From the NCBI GenBank assembly GCA_963693085.1, contig OY856412.1, forward strand, positions 963,756,281-963,820,280: DNA of 64,000 bases. The letters are read 5' to 3'. Below the pieces are notes generated by a model that made no database searches, was not told where the DNA came from, and saw only the letters and a program-made list of their open reading frames with translations. The stretch is from Alisma plantago-aquatica (lineage: Eukaryota > Streptophyta > Magnoliopsida > Alismatales > Alismataceae). The position numbers and the translations under genes were made by a program. Below, piece after piece: positions 24,160 through 35,294 of this stretch (the first letter of the stretch is position 1; every line of letters begins with the position of its first letter).

Positions 24160-24680
24160 ATTCACATGAACGAAGAAGGATTCCATTTCAACATTCATAT
24201 CTTCCCAGGTGTGGACGTGTATACGCAAACACTTCCACCAAGTAACAGAGGTGCTATGGAGCTTGGCTTTTACATAATGGATCTCGCAATCATCTTAAAA
24301 CTGGTGCCAGTCAAAGAATGACTCCCATGCTATGGACCCATTCGTACAATAAATCAGAGTCACCTATGCCGTCGAAACTGGGAATATCAATCTTAAGTAG
24401 TCGATCTTGTCTAGAAAGAGGCTTTTGATGTTGTTGATGTGGTTATTTTAGCATCTCCTGCATGCGATCAAACATGGAGCGCATCTCTTGTTGCATATCG
24501 TGCATCAAGGCCTCTAAGCGGTCGAACTACTCATTGTGTCCTGCCAAGTGTTCTCCAACTCTGCAACTTTAGCATTCAACTCTTCATTATGCACCATGAT
24601 GTCTTTTGGTGGAGTGTCTGACTGGTGTACAAGTGCGTCTCAACCCCCTGACAAGCGGATCCAACTCATCACCGAACTAG
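24160..24680 (-). pseudogene. gag remnant of small gypsy-like element
   Basis: Minus-strand reading gives an N-terminal coiled stretch (VHNEELNAKVAELEN, then HDMQQEMRSMFDRMQEML), followed by LLKIDIPSFDGIGDSD, FDWHQF and KAKLHSTSVTWWKC. This is the K-x-D-I-P-x-F-G ... WW gag pattern of plant Ty3/gypsy elements. It needs at least two frame changes and has internal stops. Downstream capsid, protease and pol are missing. Confidence 0.6.
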
Positions 24681-25634
24681 CCAAAAGAAAAATTTGCAAA
24701 TCTCAATACTAGAAGACATTTGGATCGCATGACGCTCAAAGTGGAAACTATAAATCCAGGTACATTGTTGACAAGTACTCTTAGAGACATAGAAATTGCA
24801 CAGTGAAGAGGAGAAATGTCCAAACAATAAGATCCAAAGCCTATTGTGTATTGATACAACACACCCTCAGCAATAGTTGTCAGCCATAGAGCTTTCTTCT
24901 CCTTCCTCTGAGCCCTGTTGACTATGGGACCTTCATGGGAGCAAGGTGGTGTATGACGCCCTATTGGTGTCACCCTTGTGCCAAGGTTCCTGTTAGTGTG
25001 GTGGTGGTGGCATCCGCCAACAGTCTGGCCTAGAGTAGATGCCAACTGGGTAAGTTGGAACATTATCGGAGGGCCACCCAGGGGTCATCCATCCTTAGAG
25101 TAGTGGTTGGGGGGCTCTAAGGAGCTGGAAAAGCTACCCTCAGTGGAGCTTCTAGCTAATGTCAAATGGGGATGGTGCAAGAAGCCCCCCCCCACATAGT
25201 CTAGCAATTTACCATTATAGACAGAAGAAGGGGGACAAATGTGGTAACCAGTGTGGGTAGGGCACTGGGACAAAAAAGGAGGAAGGATTAGAGGCACGAT
25301 GTATTGAGTAGGGTTTTGGTGGAGGAAGATATGAAGGGAGGAGGTGACTAGCGATGAATAGCAAAGACAAAGTCAGCAGTGTACTGTTCCTTAGACAACA
25401 TGTGACTTTTTTGGTGGATGGGTGGAATAAATCCTAATTTAGGGTGAGATTAATCAATTGATATTTGATAGGATTAGATCTAACTGAGGGCTTGGATCCA
25501 ATGGATGGTGGTGATGGCTCCTAGACCTAGGGTTTACCATGCCAACGTGAGGAATAGGTGGGTTGGGTTGCACCTAGGATTTTGGACATCTCCCCAGGGG
25601 GTCTTAGGACCTAGACCTAGAGTTTAGATCTCAA
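24681..25634 (-). other. leader between primer site and gag of small gypsy-like element
   Basis: About 950 bp with no recognisable coding. The 128-codon minus-strand frame at 24677-25063 and the 70-codon one at 25085-25297 have no family resemblance. Treated as untranslated leader. Confidence 0.4.
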
Positions 25635-25646
25635 GATTTGATACCA
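25635..25646 (-). other. primer-binding site (tRNA-iMet type)
   Basis: The reverse complement reads TGGTATCAAATC, close to TGGTATCAGAGC, the complement of initiator tRNA-Met. It abuts the LTR edge TGTGCAACCC at 25647. Confidence 0.65.
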
Positions 25647-25994
25647 TGTGCAACCCACATTGTAAAATAAAACTAATCCATACCAATTTACTCTGCAAGA
25701 CAATATCCCCAGGCATAGGCTTATATAGGAAACTCGTGAGAAGCGTTAATTTGGTTATTTACGTCGACGGCCCTATTTAAATAAAAATAAAAACTAATTA
25801 ATTAAGAACTTTAACTAAGTCCATAATATTACATTTAGATCTTAGACTAATACAATTGCATGATAAACCCTAAACAAGAACCAAGACACAACAACTAAAT
25901 AATAGACAAATATAAATAACGATAACTCATGAGGCACTCTAATCAAGAGTGCAAACCCTAGCCAGGCTCTTGATGAGCAAGTTGCCCTACAACA
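25647..25994 (-). repeat. right (5') LTR of small gypsy-like element, 348 bp
   Basis: Starts TGTGCAACCC beside the primer site and ends ...CTACAACA before unit 1 sequence resumes (CCTGCTCAG, matching unit 2 at about 32916). Partner of 21862-22085. Confidence 0.65.
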
Positions 25995-26383
25995 CCTGCT
26001 CAGTTTTTTCACAAAGTAAAATTTGACAGCAATAAGAGGAGGCTTAGCTTGATGAAGTAGCTCATCTGGAAATGGCTTAATATGCATAGCATCTGGATTA
26101 CAAATATTGTTAGCTAAAGTTCACATGTCCCAGTGAGTTGTCTTGAAAAGTGGTCGAATAGTTGTGTATCGTGGATGAGTGTGATATGGACTCGGGCCAT
26201 AGTCATGTAGAGGCATTACTCAGTCCACAATAGAAACTTTTGATTAAAGAACCGGATTACATAGTTTTTAGTCAAGTGGGCATAAGGTATTATTTTTAAG
26301 ATACAACCAACTCATATACTATGGGAGCTATGGTGTCACATGTGATCCTTTTTATGCAAAAGATCATAATCAATATTCACAAG

Positions 26384-26799
26384 TGTTGAGGAAAAACAAA
26401 TGTAAGACTACACCGAGTGCTTGTGGAAAAACACGGATGAGAAGAAATGATGCAGCCATACATTCACAAAACACGGGGTGTACGTGGTTCCTTCAGGATA
26501 ACCTACTCCGCGGGAGGAGATGACACATCTCACTATAACAGAGAGTAGAGGAGGAATGCTCTCAAAGAGGCATAATACATCCTAGAGTAGAGCTGGAGGC
26601 CACCTCGAACAGGATGACCTCAACCTTAACTAGGGCATGTATACATGTATGTGTAGAACCGTAATCGAATCCTTATTCGGATTTGAAAAATAGACAGTAC
26701 CATGTCGCAGGAGGGCTTCTAATCGGGTCGGAAAAAGATCCATTTAATTTTGTGTTGGATCTACAATCGTATCAACATAATTTTTCGAAGCACATAACA
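26384..26799 (-). repeat. solo LTR, 416 bp
   Basis: Plus-strand edges are TGTTGAGGAAAAAC and CACATAACA; flanks ACAAG (26379-26383) and AGAAG (26800-26804) match in four of five bases. Unit 2 lacks it between the matching sequences at about 33165-33185. The minus-strand 3' end (TTTGTTTTTCCTCAACA) resembles a Copia U5 end, so minus orientation is more likely. It contains TACGTGGTTCC, a phrase frequent in plant Copia LTRs. Confidence 0.6.
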
Positions 26800-28147
26800 A
26801 GAAGTGAAGCAGAGAATATCACACATACATCAACAACATCCCTTGGCACACAAATAATAAAAACCGCAAACATACTACCACTATGAGCCAACAATGACTG
26901 GATACAAGAAGACAGGAAAAGTATAAAAACACACAAAAAAATATACAGGCAGCATTATTGTAATCTTTGGTTGTAGTAAGAACGACCCTGAAAAGAGCCG
27001 CACCATTGCAAGCCTAATGTGTGCCAATTTGGATAGTTAAGGTAAACTGCCTTCAGAGTCTAGTCCAGCTAAATAATTAACAGCTCAAAGTGTCAAAAAA
27101 AAGCAAGACAAAAAGAAACTTTTGCTGCCAATTTTCTGCAGTTGTTGAACTCCTGTTAGCTTTGGCAGGTTTCTATTCCTCTTAATAATGACAAGATAAC
27201 TACTACTTTCAACTCAACAGAACCACAATTTGTCTACTGAATCTAAATAGTTCTTGTATACAACCAAGAACTAAAAACAAAGATGATCGGCCATATATCT
27301 ATCAATTTATAGGAAATAACAACACAAACGAACTATTTTTGTTTGGGATTTCTCACAGTTGTTTACCTTCTCTCTTTGCAGAATATCTCCCAACAGAACT
27401 ACAAGCTAACCAGATGAAATTAGAAGTTGCAATCAAGCACGGTTGCAGTATAGTAAGTATCATGTGAAAAACTGTTCTCCGGATATGGTCCTCTTGCAAA
27501 TGGGTAAAAGCAACATTAGGTATCGGGAAGAATAAAAATAGTAATAAAAATCTTGAGAAGCTACATTTCAACTGGAAGCATTTCTTTGCTGAATTACTCA
27601 GATGAATGAAAATAAAAAATCTTGAGGAGCTATGTTTCAGCTGGAAGTAATGGTTCCCTAAATTTCTAAGATGAATAAAAATAAAAATAATATCTTGAGA
27701 TACAACTCAAAACTCTTCTGTTTTCACCCTCGTGAAGCTGCTCTACATAACATCAACTAACTAATGAACCGTCCAAAATGCATGGACTAAAGGTGAAGCT
27801 CAAGAGCATCAAAGTGTGTAATTTTAGCATCTAAGAGTACATGAAATGATTAACAGGGAAACCCTTCTTCCCAACTGTGAAATTGAACTGCAAAGAGCAA
27901 AGCTTACATTGACTCTTAAGCTATATACTGCCGATAACTACATTAAGATTGCAGATGCGTCGACCAGTATACCCAAGTATATGATAAAAGTGTTCTAGTA
28001 TAGGTTAGCAACGTCCCGTATGCTGCCTATAATTACCATAGGGTCCAGTTTAAGATTAGACATGCAATATATAAGTTAGACATTGATTCTTTAGCAAAGA
28101 CTGGGCCTGCATGCATCAATCAGTATTCACAAGTAGACTAATAACCC

Positions 28148-28452
28148 CAAAGATGCTGCCACAACCGAGTCTCAGCGTGGCATTTTCTGAGATCCGCCAC
28201 TGAGTCCGGGTGGAGCCACTGCTTAAGCTTTACAAGCCTGATGCACAGCTCGATAGATGGGAGTAACGACCGCCTAGCTGGTGGTGTGCTCAAACCGGTC
28301 TGGCGTTAATTTGGAACAAGTACGCCCAAACCGCTTAATATCAGCCAGGATCTCCTTCTCCTCGTCCGTGTAGTCTTCATCGGGTTTTGGAACCCACCCT
28401 CCACTATCGTCCAGCTTTACCTCCCGCTTCAGAATCTCTAGGCCAGTGATGG
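28148..28452 (-). pseudogene. truncated pseudocopy of the Lon-domain gene (C-terminal ~100 codons)
   Basis: Minus-strand reading gives LEILKREVKLDDSGGWVPKP, EDYTDEEKE, RFGRTCSKL, aligning with residues about 240-340 of the intact protein at 35295-36317. A stop (TAG for the Gln of GQAV) and a frameshift follow, so it cannot encode the same end. The copy begins abruptly at about 28452, which marks the right breakpoint of duplication unit 1. Downstream (lower coordinates) the 3' flank also matches that of the intact gene. Confidence 0.85.
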
Positions 28453-28979
28453 TTCATAGGGATAGTTATCATTTTTGAAACTCTACTAGATCCTTACGTG
28501 GTTGACCCAAGGAATTCAATTTATCACTAGATGTTACTCTAGCAAACATTCAGGTATTACAGTCACAAAAATATGACAAATGACCACTTCTATAATATGA
28601 ATATTCTAGAATACTAAAGGAGGCACAATCATGCCATAAACAAACATGACAATGAAAAAGAGTGTTATTACTAACTAGGAAGCTGAAAATCTAAACAATT
28701 GATTCTTAAAAGGCTATTATCGACTCTCTTCTTTAGAGCTCACATTCTACAAATCCCTAGCATTCAATCTAGGTATGCCTCTTTGTTGTATAAGACCTTC
28801 AAGCAGAACGACTGTTATCAAATGAGAGTGGTGAAAATGAACAGTCTTCACACTTATATGCTTCTCGCAATAATTGTATTTATTGAGTCTACTGATATAC
28901 AAGCATTAGCCCTCAAGTGTTGTGGCGACTTATGCTTGTTCATCTAGCAATTTTATAAAAAAGTATTTTATCTAGGCTG

Positions 28980-29190
28980 GCAATCGGGTCCTAGCGGTTG
29001 ATTTCCTGTCAAGGTGTTCAGAAGTCTTAAAATTGAATGTTACAATGAAATCTTAAAAATTTTGATTTTGGGTAGGACCAAAATATTACAGTGTTACACT
29101 TGAACCAAAATGCTCACTAATGAAAAGTATTAGGATAGGACCAAATAGCACATTTTTGGGTCTTGTCGATTCAAAAATTCCCAGGCCTAA
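28980..29190. other. possible ~210-bp insertion in unit 2
   Basis: Sequence present in unit 2 but absent from unit 1 at about 15520. Its edges GGCTGGCAATCGGG and the complement of ATTCCCAGGCC are weakly inverted (GGC.TGG.AAT). No target duplication was identified. It could be a short MITE or simple divergence. Confidence 0.3.
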
Positions 29191-30151
29191 TTTTTCAGAA
29201 GCGTGGGTGTCACATGTAACCTTTGAATTGAAAAGGTCCTCACGAGCATAAAAGTGTAAAGGAAAGAAAATATCACGAACACATCAATAAGATGCCTTGA
29301 CACACAAATGATGAATACAAAGAACCACATATGCGAGCTGACAAACTCTCTAGGTACTGGAAACAAGAATAATGCAAGATATAAAAACACATATCCCTAT
29401 AAGTTTTGTGTATAGTAAATATGACCCAGATTCACCTTATGTGCATCCATTTTAGTAGTAGTTATGAGTTAAGATAATACCTTCTTGTCTCCTCTAGATT
29501 GAAAAATAATCAAATTCAGGTGTCAAAAAGAAATAAAAAGAATATATAGGTGTCAAATTTCTCCAGTATGAGAAACTCCTAGCTTACAAGTCCCCTCTTC
29601 CTTCAATGTCGAGAACTACTTTGGACAAAACAAAGTCATTATTACGCTTTAGTAACTAAATTTTCTTGTCTACAACAAAGAACTAAAAACTTAGATGATC
29701 AATCATAAATCAATTAACATATACTAAATTAAATAATTTAACTTCTTTCATTCTGGATTTTTCACAGTTGTTAACCTTCAAACTTTGTACAGTATGTCTC
29801 AAGAGAATTGCAAGCAACCTACGTCAAACATTAAGTAGCAACCAAATTCAGTTTCAGTGTAGCACAATAATGTGAAGAATTGTGCTCCGGATTTGGTCCT
29901 CTTAGCAAAATTATAAACAGCTTTAGGTGTAAGAAAAATACCTTGAGGTGAAAATTGGTGTAGTTAGCTGACAGAAGCATAGGCATGTCAATGAATTATA
30001 TGCCAATATACTCTATTTGTAGTCACTTCCAAAGATATGTTAGGTTCAAGCATTCCATACAACAATAATTCTCATCAATAGTTTGCTAACCATTGTTTGT
30101 ACAAGAAAAGATCATACTACTATATGATGAGGGTCTTTGGCACTCCTTACA

Positions 30152-30669
30152 ATGGATTAAAATTTTGGTCAAATGTGAAATTTCGTTCTCGACCAGTACC
30201 AGACATCGAAATGGACACGCCAAATTGTCAAAATTTCTGATTTGTAATTTCATTAAAAAAATGAAAACAAATCTAAAAAAATCCTAACAAATGTGGGAGA
30301 CCTCCCTTAAGTTAATTGAATCCAAATATAAGATGTAACATGTTATTGCATAAGAATATATGTATGTATACATTGCATGATCCAAATCCCGATCGAAACA
30401 GTTATGTATAGTTTCACTGACAGATGTAGGAGCCCCCCACCCTATACCAACATATGATATCATTGCATTGTTAGGTGTATTTATGTATGTAGATCATCAT
30501 GTTAAAATTCTATGACTTAATTCATTTATTTGATCGTCGAAATCGTCAAAATATGCGTCAAAATCTTGTGTCAAAATTATCGGAAATATCAAAATTTCGG
30601 TTGAAACTTTTGTAAATTTCTGTTTCTGGACCATCGGAAACGGTATCCAAATCGACATTTTAAACATGG
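30152..30669. mobile_element. MITE, 518 bp, 9-bp TSD (Mutator-like)
   Basis: CTCCTTACA at 30143-30151 and 30670-30678 is a perfect 9-bp target duplication. Unit 1 has one uninterrupted CTCCTTACAAACC at about 16923. The ends ATGGATTAAAATTTTGG and CCATGTTTAAAATGTCG (complement) form an imperfect inverted repeat. The interior has repeated AAATTTCG and GTCAAAAT words and no coding. A 9-bp duplication is the hallmark of Mutator-like elements. Confidence 0.75.
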
Positions 30670-31379
30670 CTCCTTACAAACCTATATAAGAGGCTACACA
30701 AAAATACCAGTCTGACCTCATATCTTTATCTTGTCTATTTTATAAAGGATAGAGGTGCTTACATGTCCCAACTCAAGGCATGTTATTTTCAATGAACATG
30801 TGTTTTCTTATTTAATGTCTTCTACTTCACAAGATCCTTTGCAGAAAGATGCCCTTATAAGGATTTTCTTGAAGTCCCTGAATTGATGAAAGAAATCTCT
30901 TCTGGTAAACAAACTGATTCAATGTTGAATGTCAAGGTATTTTTCCCAGCTACATTCTAGTAATGCATCTTTCCTGGCACTAAATCTAAGATTTCAAATG
31001 GTGAACAGATATGAATTGTTAAGTGGTAAATATTTATGTGCTTCTACCCCCGAAAATGACCATGAAGTCACAAACAGAAATGTTGCAGCTACTTATCGAA
31101 GCTAATGATATCATTTCATTGCTCTCAGATAACCTGCATTCATGGTTTGATTGGTCCTTTCTAGTGATGAAGCCGTTGTATAATTGGATGTTTCAGATGA
31201 TGATAACCTGCACAGGCTTGAATATGCATATATCATTCCGTCAAATTCTTTCAAACCTGAATTTCCAGCTGAATCTAGTCTTCTTGGCTAAATGCATGAT
31301 ATGTTCCTTGTTATCGAACCAATTCAACAGTGTCTTTCTGATCAACAAGCCCAACCTAGGCCTGCCTACGCACCATAGT

Positions 31380-31830
31380 AATGACCAGAGAAAGTGTGGA
31401 ATAATTGGACCGAACCCAAGATATTTTCTCAAAGCAAGGCTTGTACCAGCAATACCCAAAAACTTGGAAAGTGTATTTAAAGCATGAAGGTTGGCTTATA
31501 GCATTGAAAGTTGGGATTTCTCAATAAGCCAATCAGTCCTGGTCGCTTGTTACAAAGACTAATCACCAACCTATAGCTTTAAATGATTTTTTAAAATCCA
31601 AGTGAAAGCTATTGGGTCTTTTGATTATTTGAATGCAAGGCTAGTAGCTAAGGACTTTGCCCAAGAACAAAAAACCGGTTACATAGCAACCTTCAATCTA
31701 GTTGTCAGAGCTCTAACTAGTATAACTGTTCTCAGTGTTTCTATATCGATGGGATCGTCTACTAGGTTATCAGATATCTACAACGCCTTTAAAATGAAGA
31801 ATTGACTGAAAAGAAGTACATATTTGACAA
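31380..31830 (+). pseudogene. degraded Copia pol fragment in unit 2 (linker and RT start)
   Basis: Reads GIIGPNPRYFLKARLVPAIP, then EGWLIAL and SWSLVT, as in the Copia integrase-RT linker. At 31602-31805 a 67-codon open frame has GSFDYLNARLVAKDFAQEQ, the conserved RT lead (usually KARLVAKGF.Q), then a degraded form of the T-F-x-x-V-V motif and DIYNAF (usually DVKNAF). Stops and frame changes elsewhere. No intact YVDD box was found after it. Confidence 0.7.
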
Positions 31831-32239
31831 CCTCGCAGCGTCATTGATCCTTGACCCTACTTACATCTGCAACCCTCATACACAGCATAGATGCAAACAA
31901 GCTCTAATAGCTTGTATATGTAAACTTCTTTTGGCTTCTATTATTACTATGTGGATTCCTTGTACATTTTGAAGAGCAAGGGAAACTATTAAATACATTT
32001 GAAGAACAAGGACAGCCATTAACTTTGATATATTATTTATGTAAATGAAAAAGTGTTCACGGGAACATGTGGCACTTATTACAAGTTCCTCTCTGTTATA
32101 CAAGATTAACTTGTTATAAAAGGATTGTGACAAAACCACAATTTCATGTTGAAGAAGTTATCCCAACTAAATCTGATTTGTTTGCCAATCAGATAAAGTA
32201 TGCATTGACTTGACACGTAATGCTGGACTGTAAGCCAAA

Positions 32240-32690
32240 GTTATGTTTGACTGTAAGCCGAATGCAACTCCTAGGACAACCAACTTCAACAAATATTTTA
32301 CGGAATTTCACAGAACCTCCCGTCTGATCTCATTCATCACAGGCAAGTTGTCGGTTGTCAAGATATGGTGAATCCCACTACATTTCATATTGCTTTGTAT
32401 TGACTATTGAGGTATCTTAAAGGTATAATATTAGTGTTCATTTGCAAGCTGATTCCACACTGCACCATTATACCTACAGTGATGTTGATATGGTGGGATG
32501 CCCAATAACTGGAAGATCAGTATGTGGATATTGTGCTTTTCCGGAATCAATTTTTGCCTCATGGTCCTCCAAGAAACAAATAGCGATTGTTAGGTCAAAT
32601 ACTGAAGCTAAGTACAGCCCTTGCCGATACAACAACATAAGTAACAAGGACACTTGCTTTGTTGCATGATCTTCATTCCCCTCAATCCTC
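32240..32690 (+). pseudogene. degraded Copia RNase H fragment in unit 2
   Basis: A 75-codon open frame at 32442-32669 reads YSDVDMVGCPITGRSVCGYC, ASWSSKKQ and RSNTEAKY, clearly a Copia RNase H (YSDADWAGC..T.RS..GYC, SWSSKKQ, SSTEAEY) with a few altered residues. Upstream, RYLKGI is readable after a stop. Downstream sequence to about 32905 matches unit 1 to the gypsy insertion point, with FTKPYINRNSCTYQSNWE-like wording typical of the very end of Copia pol. Confidence 0.75.
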
Positions 32691-33383
32691 TGTTAGTGAT
32701 TTGTATTGTGATGATATATGTGCACCTTACATGACTGCAAAACCATGCTTATCTTGCTCAGACAATACACATCAGAATCGATCATCATTATGTGAGTGAG
32801 AAGACATTCAAACTAAGCTTGTCCAATCCTACGAACAATTCACTAACATGTTTACTAAGCCTTACATCAACAGAAATTCATGTACCTATCAGTCAAATTG
32901 GGAACGGGTTGGACCCCTGCTCAGTTTTTTGCTAAGGTAAAAGTTAGCAGTAGCTAAAAATCAAACGGAGACTCAGCTTGATGTAGATCATCTGGCAATG
33001 GCTTTAAAGCCGTACCATCTGTATAACAAGTATTGTTTCCTAAAATTTACTTGCCTCAGTGGTTTGTCTTGTAAAGAGGCCGAATAGCTATGTGTCATGG
33101 ATGGGCTTACTACGGGAGCTAAGGTGTCACATGTGATTCTTTTAATGCAAAAGATCACGATGAATATTTGCATTGTAAAAGAGAGAATATCACACATATG
33201 TTAATAACAACTTCTTTGGCACACAAATAAAAATCAACAAACATGCTGCCTATATGACCCAACAATTACTGGAAACAAGAGTACATGTAACGTATAGAAC
33301 ACACAGAAAAAATGTACAGGAGGCATCATTGTATTTTCTGGGTGTAGTAAGAATGACCCCGAAAAGAACTGCACAATTGTAAG

Positions 33384-33416
33384 CCTTAATATTAGGATGT
33401 AATCCTAATATTAAGG
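33384..33416. repeat. perfect short hairpin
   Basis: CCTTAATATTAGGAT, a GTA loop, then its exact reverse complement: 15-bp arms with a 3-base loop. It is absent from the matching place in unit 1 (about 27020). It has no T tract or other sign of a terminator, and is AT-rich enough to be a chance palindrome or a tiny insertion. Confidence 0.7.
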
Positions 33417-34339
33417 TAACTAAACTGCCTTCTGGGTCCAGTCCAACTGAACAATTAAAAATTTATGCATCAATAAGTAAGAAAAGAAGAGCCTTGAGCT
33501 GCCAATTGTTTGTAGTTGGTTGGAACTCTAACTTATCCTGGATCCTCTTCCTCTCAATAACAAGAGAACTCTACTTTCAACTAAACGGAGCCATAATTTT
33601 TCTACTGAAACTAAATAGTTTTTATGTACAAAAAAGAAGAAAGAACAGATATGATTGGCCATATATCTATCAAATTATGACAAATTTAAAACAAAATGAA
33701 CTGTTTTGATTTGGGATTGTTCACTGCCTTCGGACTCAAAAGAACATCTTCCCAGCAGAACTACAAGCTATGCGGATCAAATACGAAGTTGCAATCAAAC
33801 AAGGTTCCAGTCTAAAAAAATCATGTGAAAAACTATTCTGCAGATATGGTCCTCGAGCAAAAGGTAAGCAACTTTAGGTAAAACTAAAAAACTTGAGATG
33901 CTGCATTTCAATTGGAAGTGTGTCTTCGATGCGATTTCTCATATGAATAAAAATAAAAGTATAAATATTGAGATACGACCCAAAACCCTTCTATTTTCAC
34001 CCTCCTGAAGCAGTTCTATACAACATCTACTAACTAAATAACCATCCAATATGGATGGACAATTCTGAGCCTTAAATAATCAGTGTGTGTAATTTTAGCA
34101 TCCAAGAGTACATGAAATGATTAACAGGGCAACCCTCCTACCCAACTCTGAAATTGAACGAAAACATTAGATAATACCAAGGAAGCAGAAGAAATATATT
34201 AAAACAGGATACCAAACAAAAGAACATTTTAGTATTGATTAGCAAAGAGCAAAGCTTACAATGGTTCATAAGCAATATACTGCGGATAACTACTTTGAGA
34301 CTAGAGATGAGTCCACCAGTATGCGCAAGTATATACTAA

Positions 34340-35179
34340 CGGCATGTTTGGTTTAAGGGAAGGGATTTGAATGGATTAGGGAGAAGGATAGCATGGGTAA
34401 GTATAGGTGGAGGATGGGATACCTTTTATCCAGTCTCATGTTTGGATGCATCTTGGGATATGATTATCTTTGGATGCAGATTGTTGTGAACGACTAGCAG
34501 CTTAAATTGTCAAAGGGCAATGAACGATGTCATGAGATACAATCACAATAGCTTTGGATGATAGAAGGGGAACTTTCGTACAAGCTTGGTCTTGTTGTGT
34601 TAGGAAGGCTGTGGGTAATGCCTGGTAAGGACGACGAGACTGTTGGCTAGCCCAGAAAGGAGGAAGAGGTTGCTGTCCATGATGAGATCGCTGGCTGTAT
34701 GAGACGGAGGTGTAGAAGCCAAGAAGTTTGCCACGGAGAAGAGATTGTCATGAACAAAAGGCTACCGTACCTGAAGAACCAAGGGCACATCAGCCGTGAG
34801 GATGGAAGCTAGAAGAGGCCGCCGTGTGTGAGGAGTCAGAGGGCAGCGACTTTGAAGACGGAGGAGATCGTCTGTGTGAGGAAGCCAACAGATAGCGGTC
34901 GTGACGGCGGCAGAGACCACCGCTCGTCTGTGAGAGCGGAGGCTAGAAGCGCCACACGCAGGCTTCGGCATAATATCGGGAACTTGCGTAAGGGGTCGGG
35001 CGTTATATCCCGGACGAATACCAGGGGGGAGCGAGAACTCTATGTCCCGGCCATTAAGGACTCCAGTCCGGCTCACTTACCTTCCTTTCGTTGCTTTTGG
35101 TGCATCCAAACAAGGGATTCGATTATCAATAGGATTGGGAGTCCTATCCTTAAGAGGATCCCTTGAACCAAACATGCCG
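34340..35179. mobile_element. PIF/Harbinger-type MITE, 840 bp
   Basis: Ends CGGCATGTTTGGTTTAAGGG and the complement of CCCTTGAACCAAACATGCCG form a 20-bp terminal inverted repeat with one mismatch. The target duplication TAA is at 34337-34339 and 35180-35182. Unit 1 (about 27983) carries a single TAA in otherwise matching sequence. TAA/TTA duplication and a G-rich CATGTTTGG end are typical of Tourist/Harbinger elements. The interior (34760-35080) is GC-richer, with GAGGAAGCC-like phrases, but has no transposase frame. It sits about 115 bp downstream of the Lon-domain gene's stop codon. Confidence 0.85.
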
Positions 35180-35294
35180 TAAAGCCTTGCAGTATAGCCG
35201 TATAGGTTAGCAGCTGGATACAGCCTATAGTTACCATAAGATCAGACATGAATGCGACTGGGCATGCAAGCATCTGAAAGTATGCGCAAGCAAA

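Larger units (their letters stand above)
21862..25994 (-). mobile_element. small, gutted Ty3/gypsy-like element carrying a fold-back insertion
   Basis: The two ends share a direct repeat. 21862-22085 aligns with 25647-25865, with shared GGCTTATATAGGAA, AACTAATTAATTAAGAACTT and TTACA(C)TTAGATCTTA. A primer site abuts the right LTR, and a gag remnant lies between, so the element reads on the minus strand. The outer ends are TGTTG (21862) and CAACA (25994). No clear target duplication is visible. It interrupts unit 1 exactly where unit 2 (about 32908) is continuous. Pol is absent; a ~2-kb inverted repeat occupies its place. Confidence 0.65.
15085..28455. repeat. segmental duplication unit 1
   Basis: Aligns by eye with unit 2 at about 28510-35625 in the same order and orientation. 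Matching anchors include 15120/28545 (GCAAANATTCAGGTAT), 15550/29230 (AAAAGGTCCTCA), 16900/30130 (TTTGGCACTCCTTACA), 17600/31315 (ACCAATTCAACA), 20230/31885 (ATACAAACAAGC), 26020/32910 (CTGCTCAGTTTTTT) and 28150-28450/35310-35620 (Lon gene 3' part). Identity looks like roughly 75-85 percent between insertions, so the duplication is old. Unit 1 has been inflated by six transposon insertions listed separately. Sequence between the listed features has no recognisable genes. Confidence 0.8.

Noticed and set aside
24677..25063. 128-codon minus-strand frame as a host gene
   Set aside because: It falls between primer site and gag remnant of a small gypsy element and has no recognisable domain.
31023..31487. 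154-codon plus-strand open frame as a gene
   Set aside because: Its end overlaps the degraded Copia integrase-RT linker, the same stretch in unit 1 is full of stops, and its hydrophobic composition fits AT-rich chance coding.
33384..33416. Rho-independent-type terminator
   Set aside because: AT-rich stem without a T tract, in a plant intergenic region; not a bacterial context.
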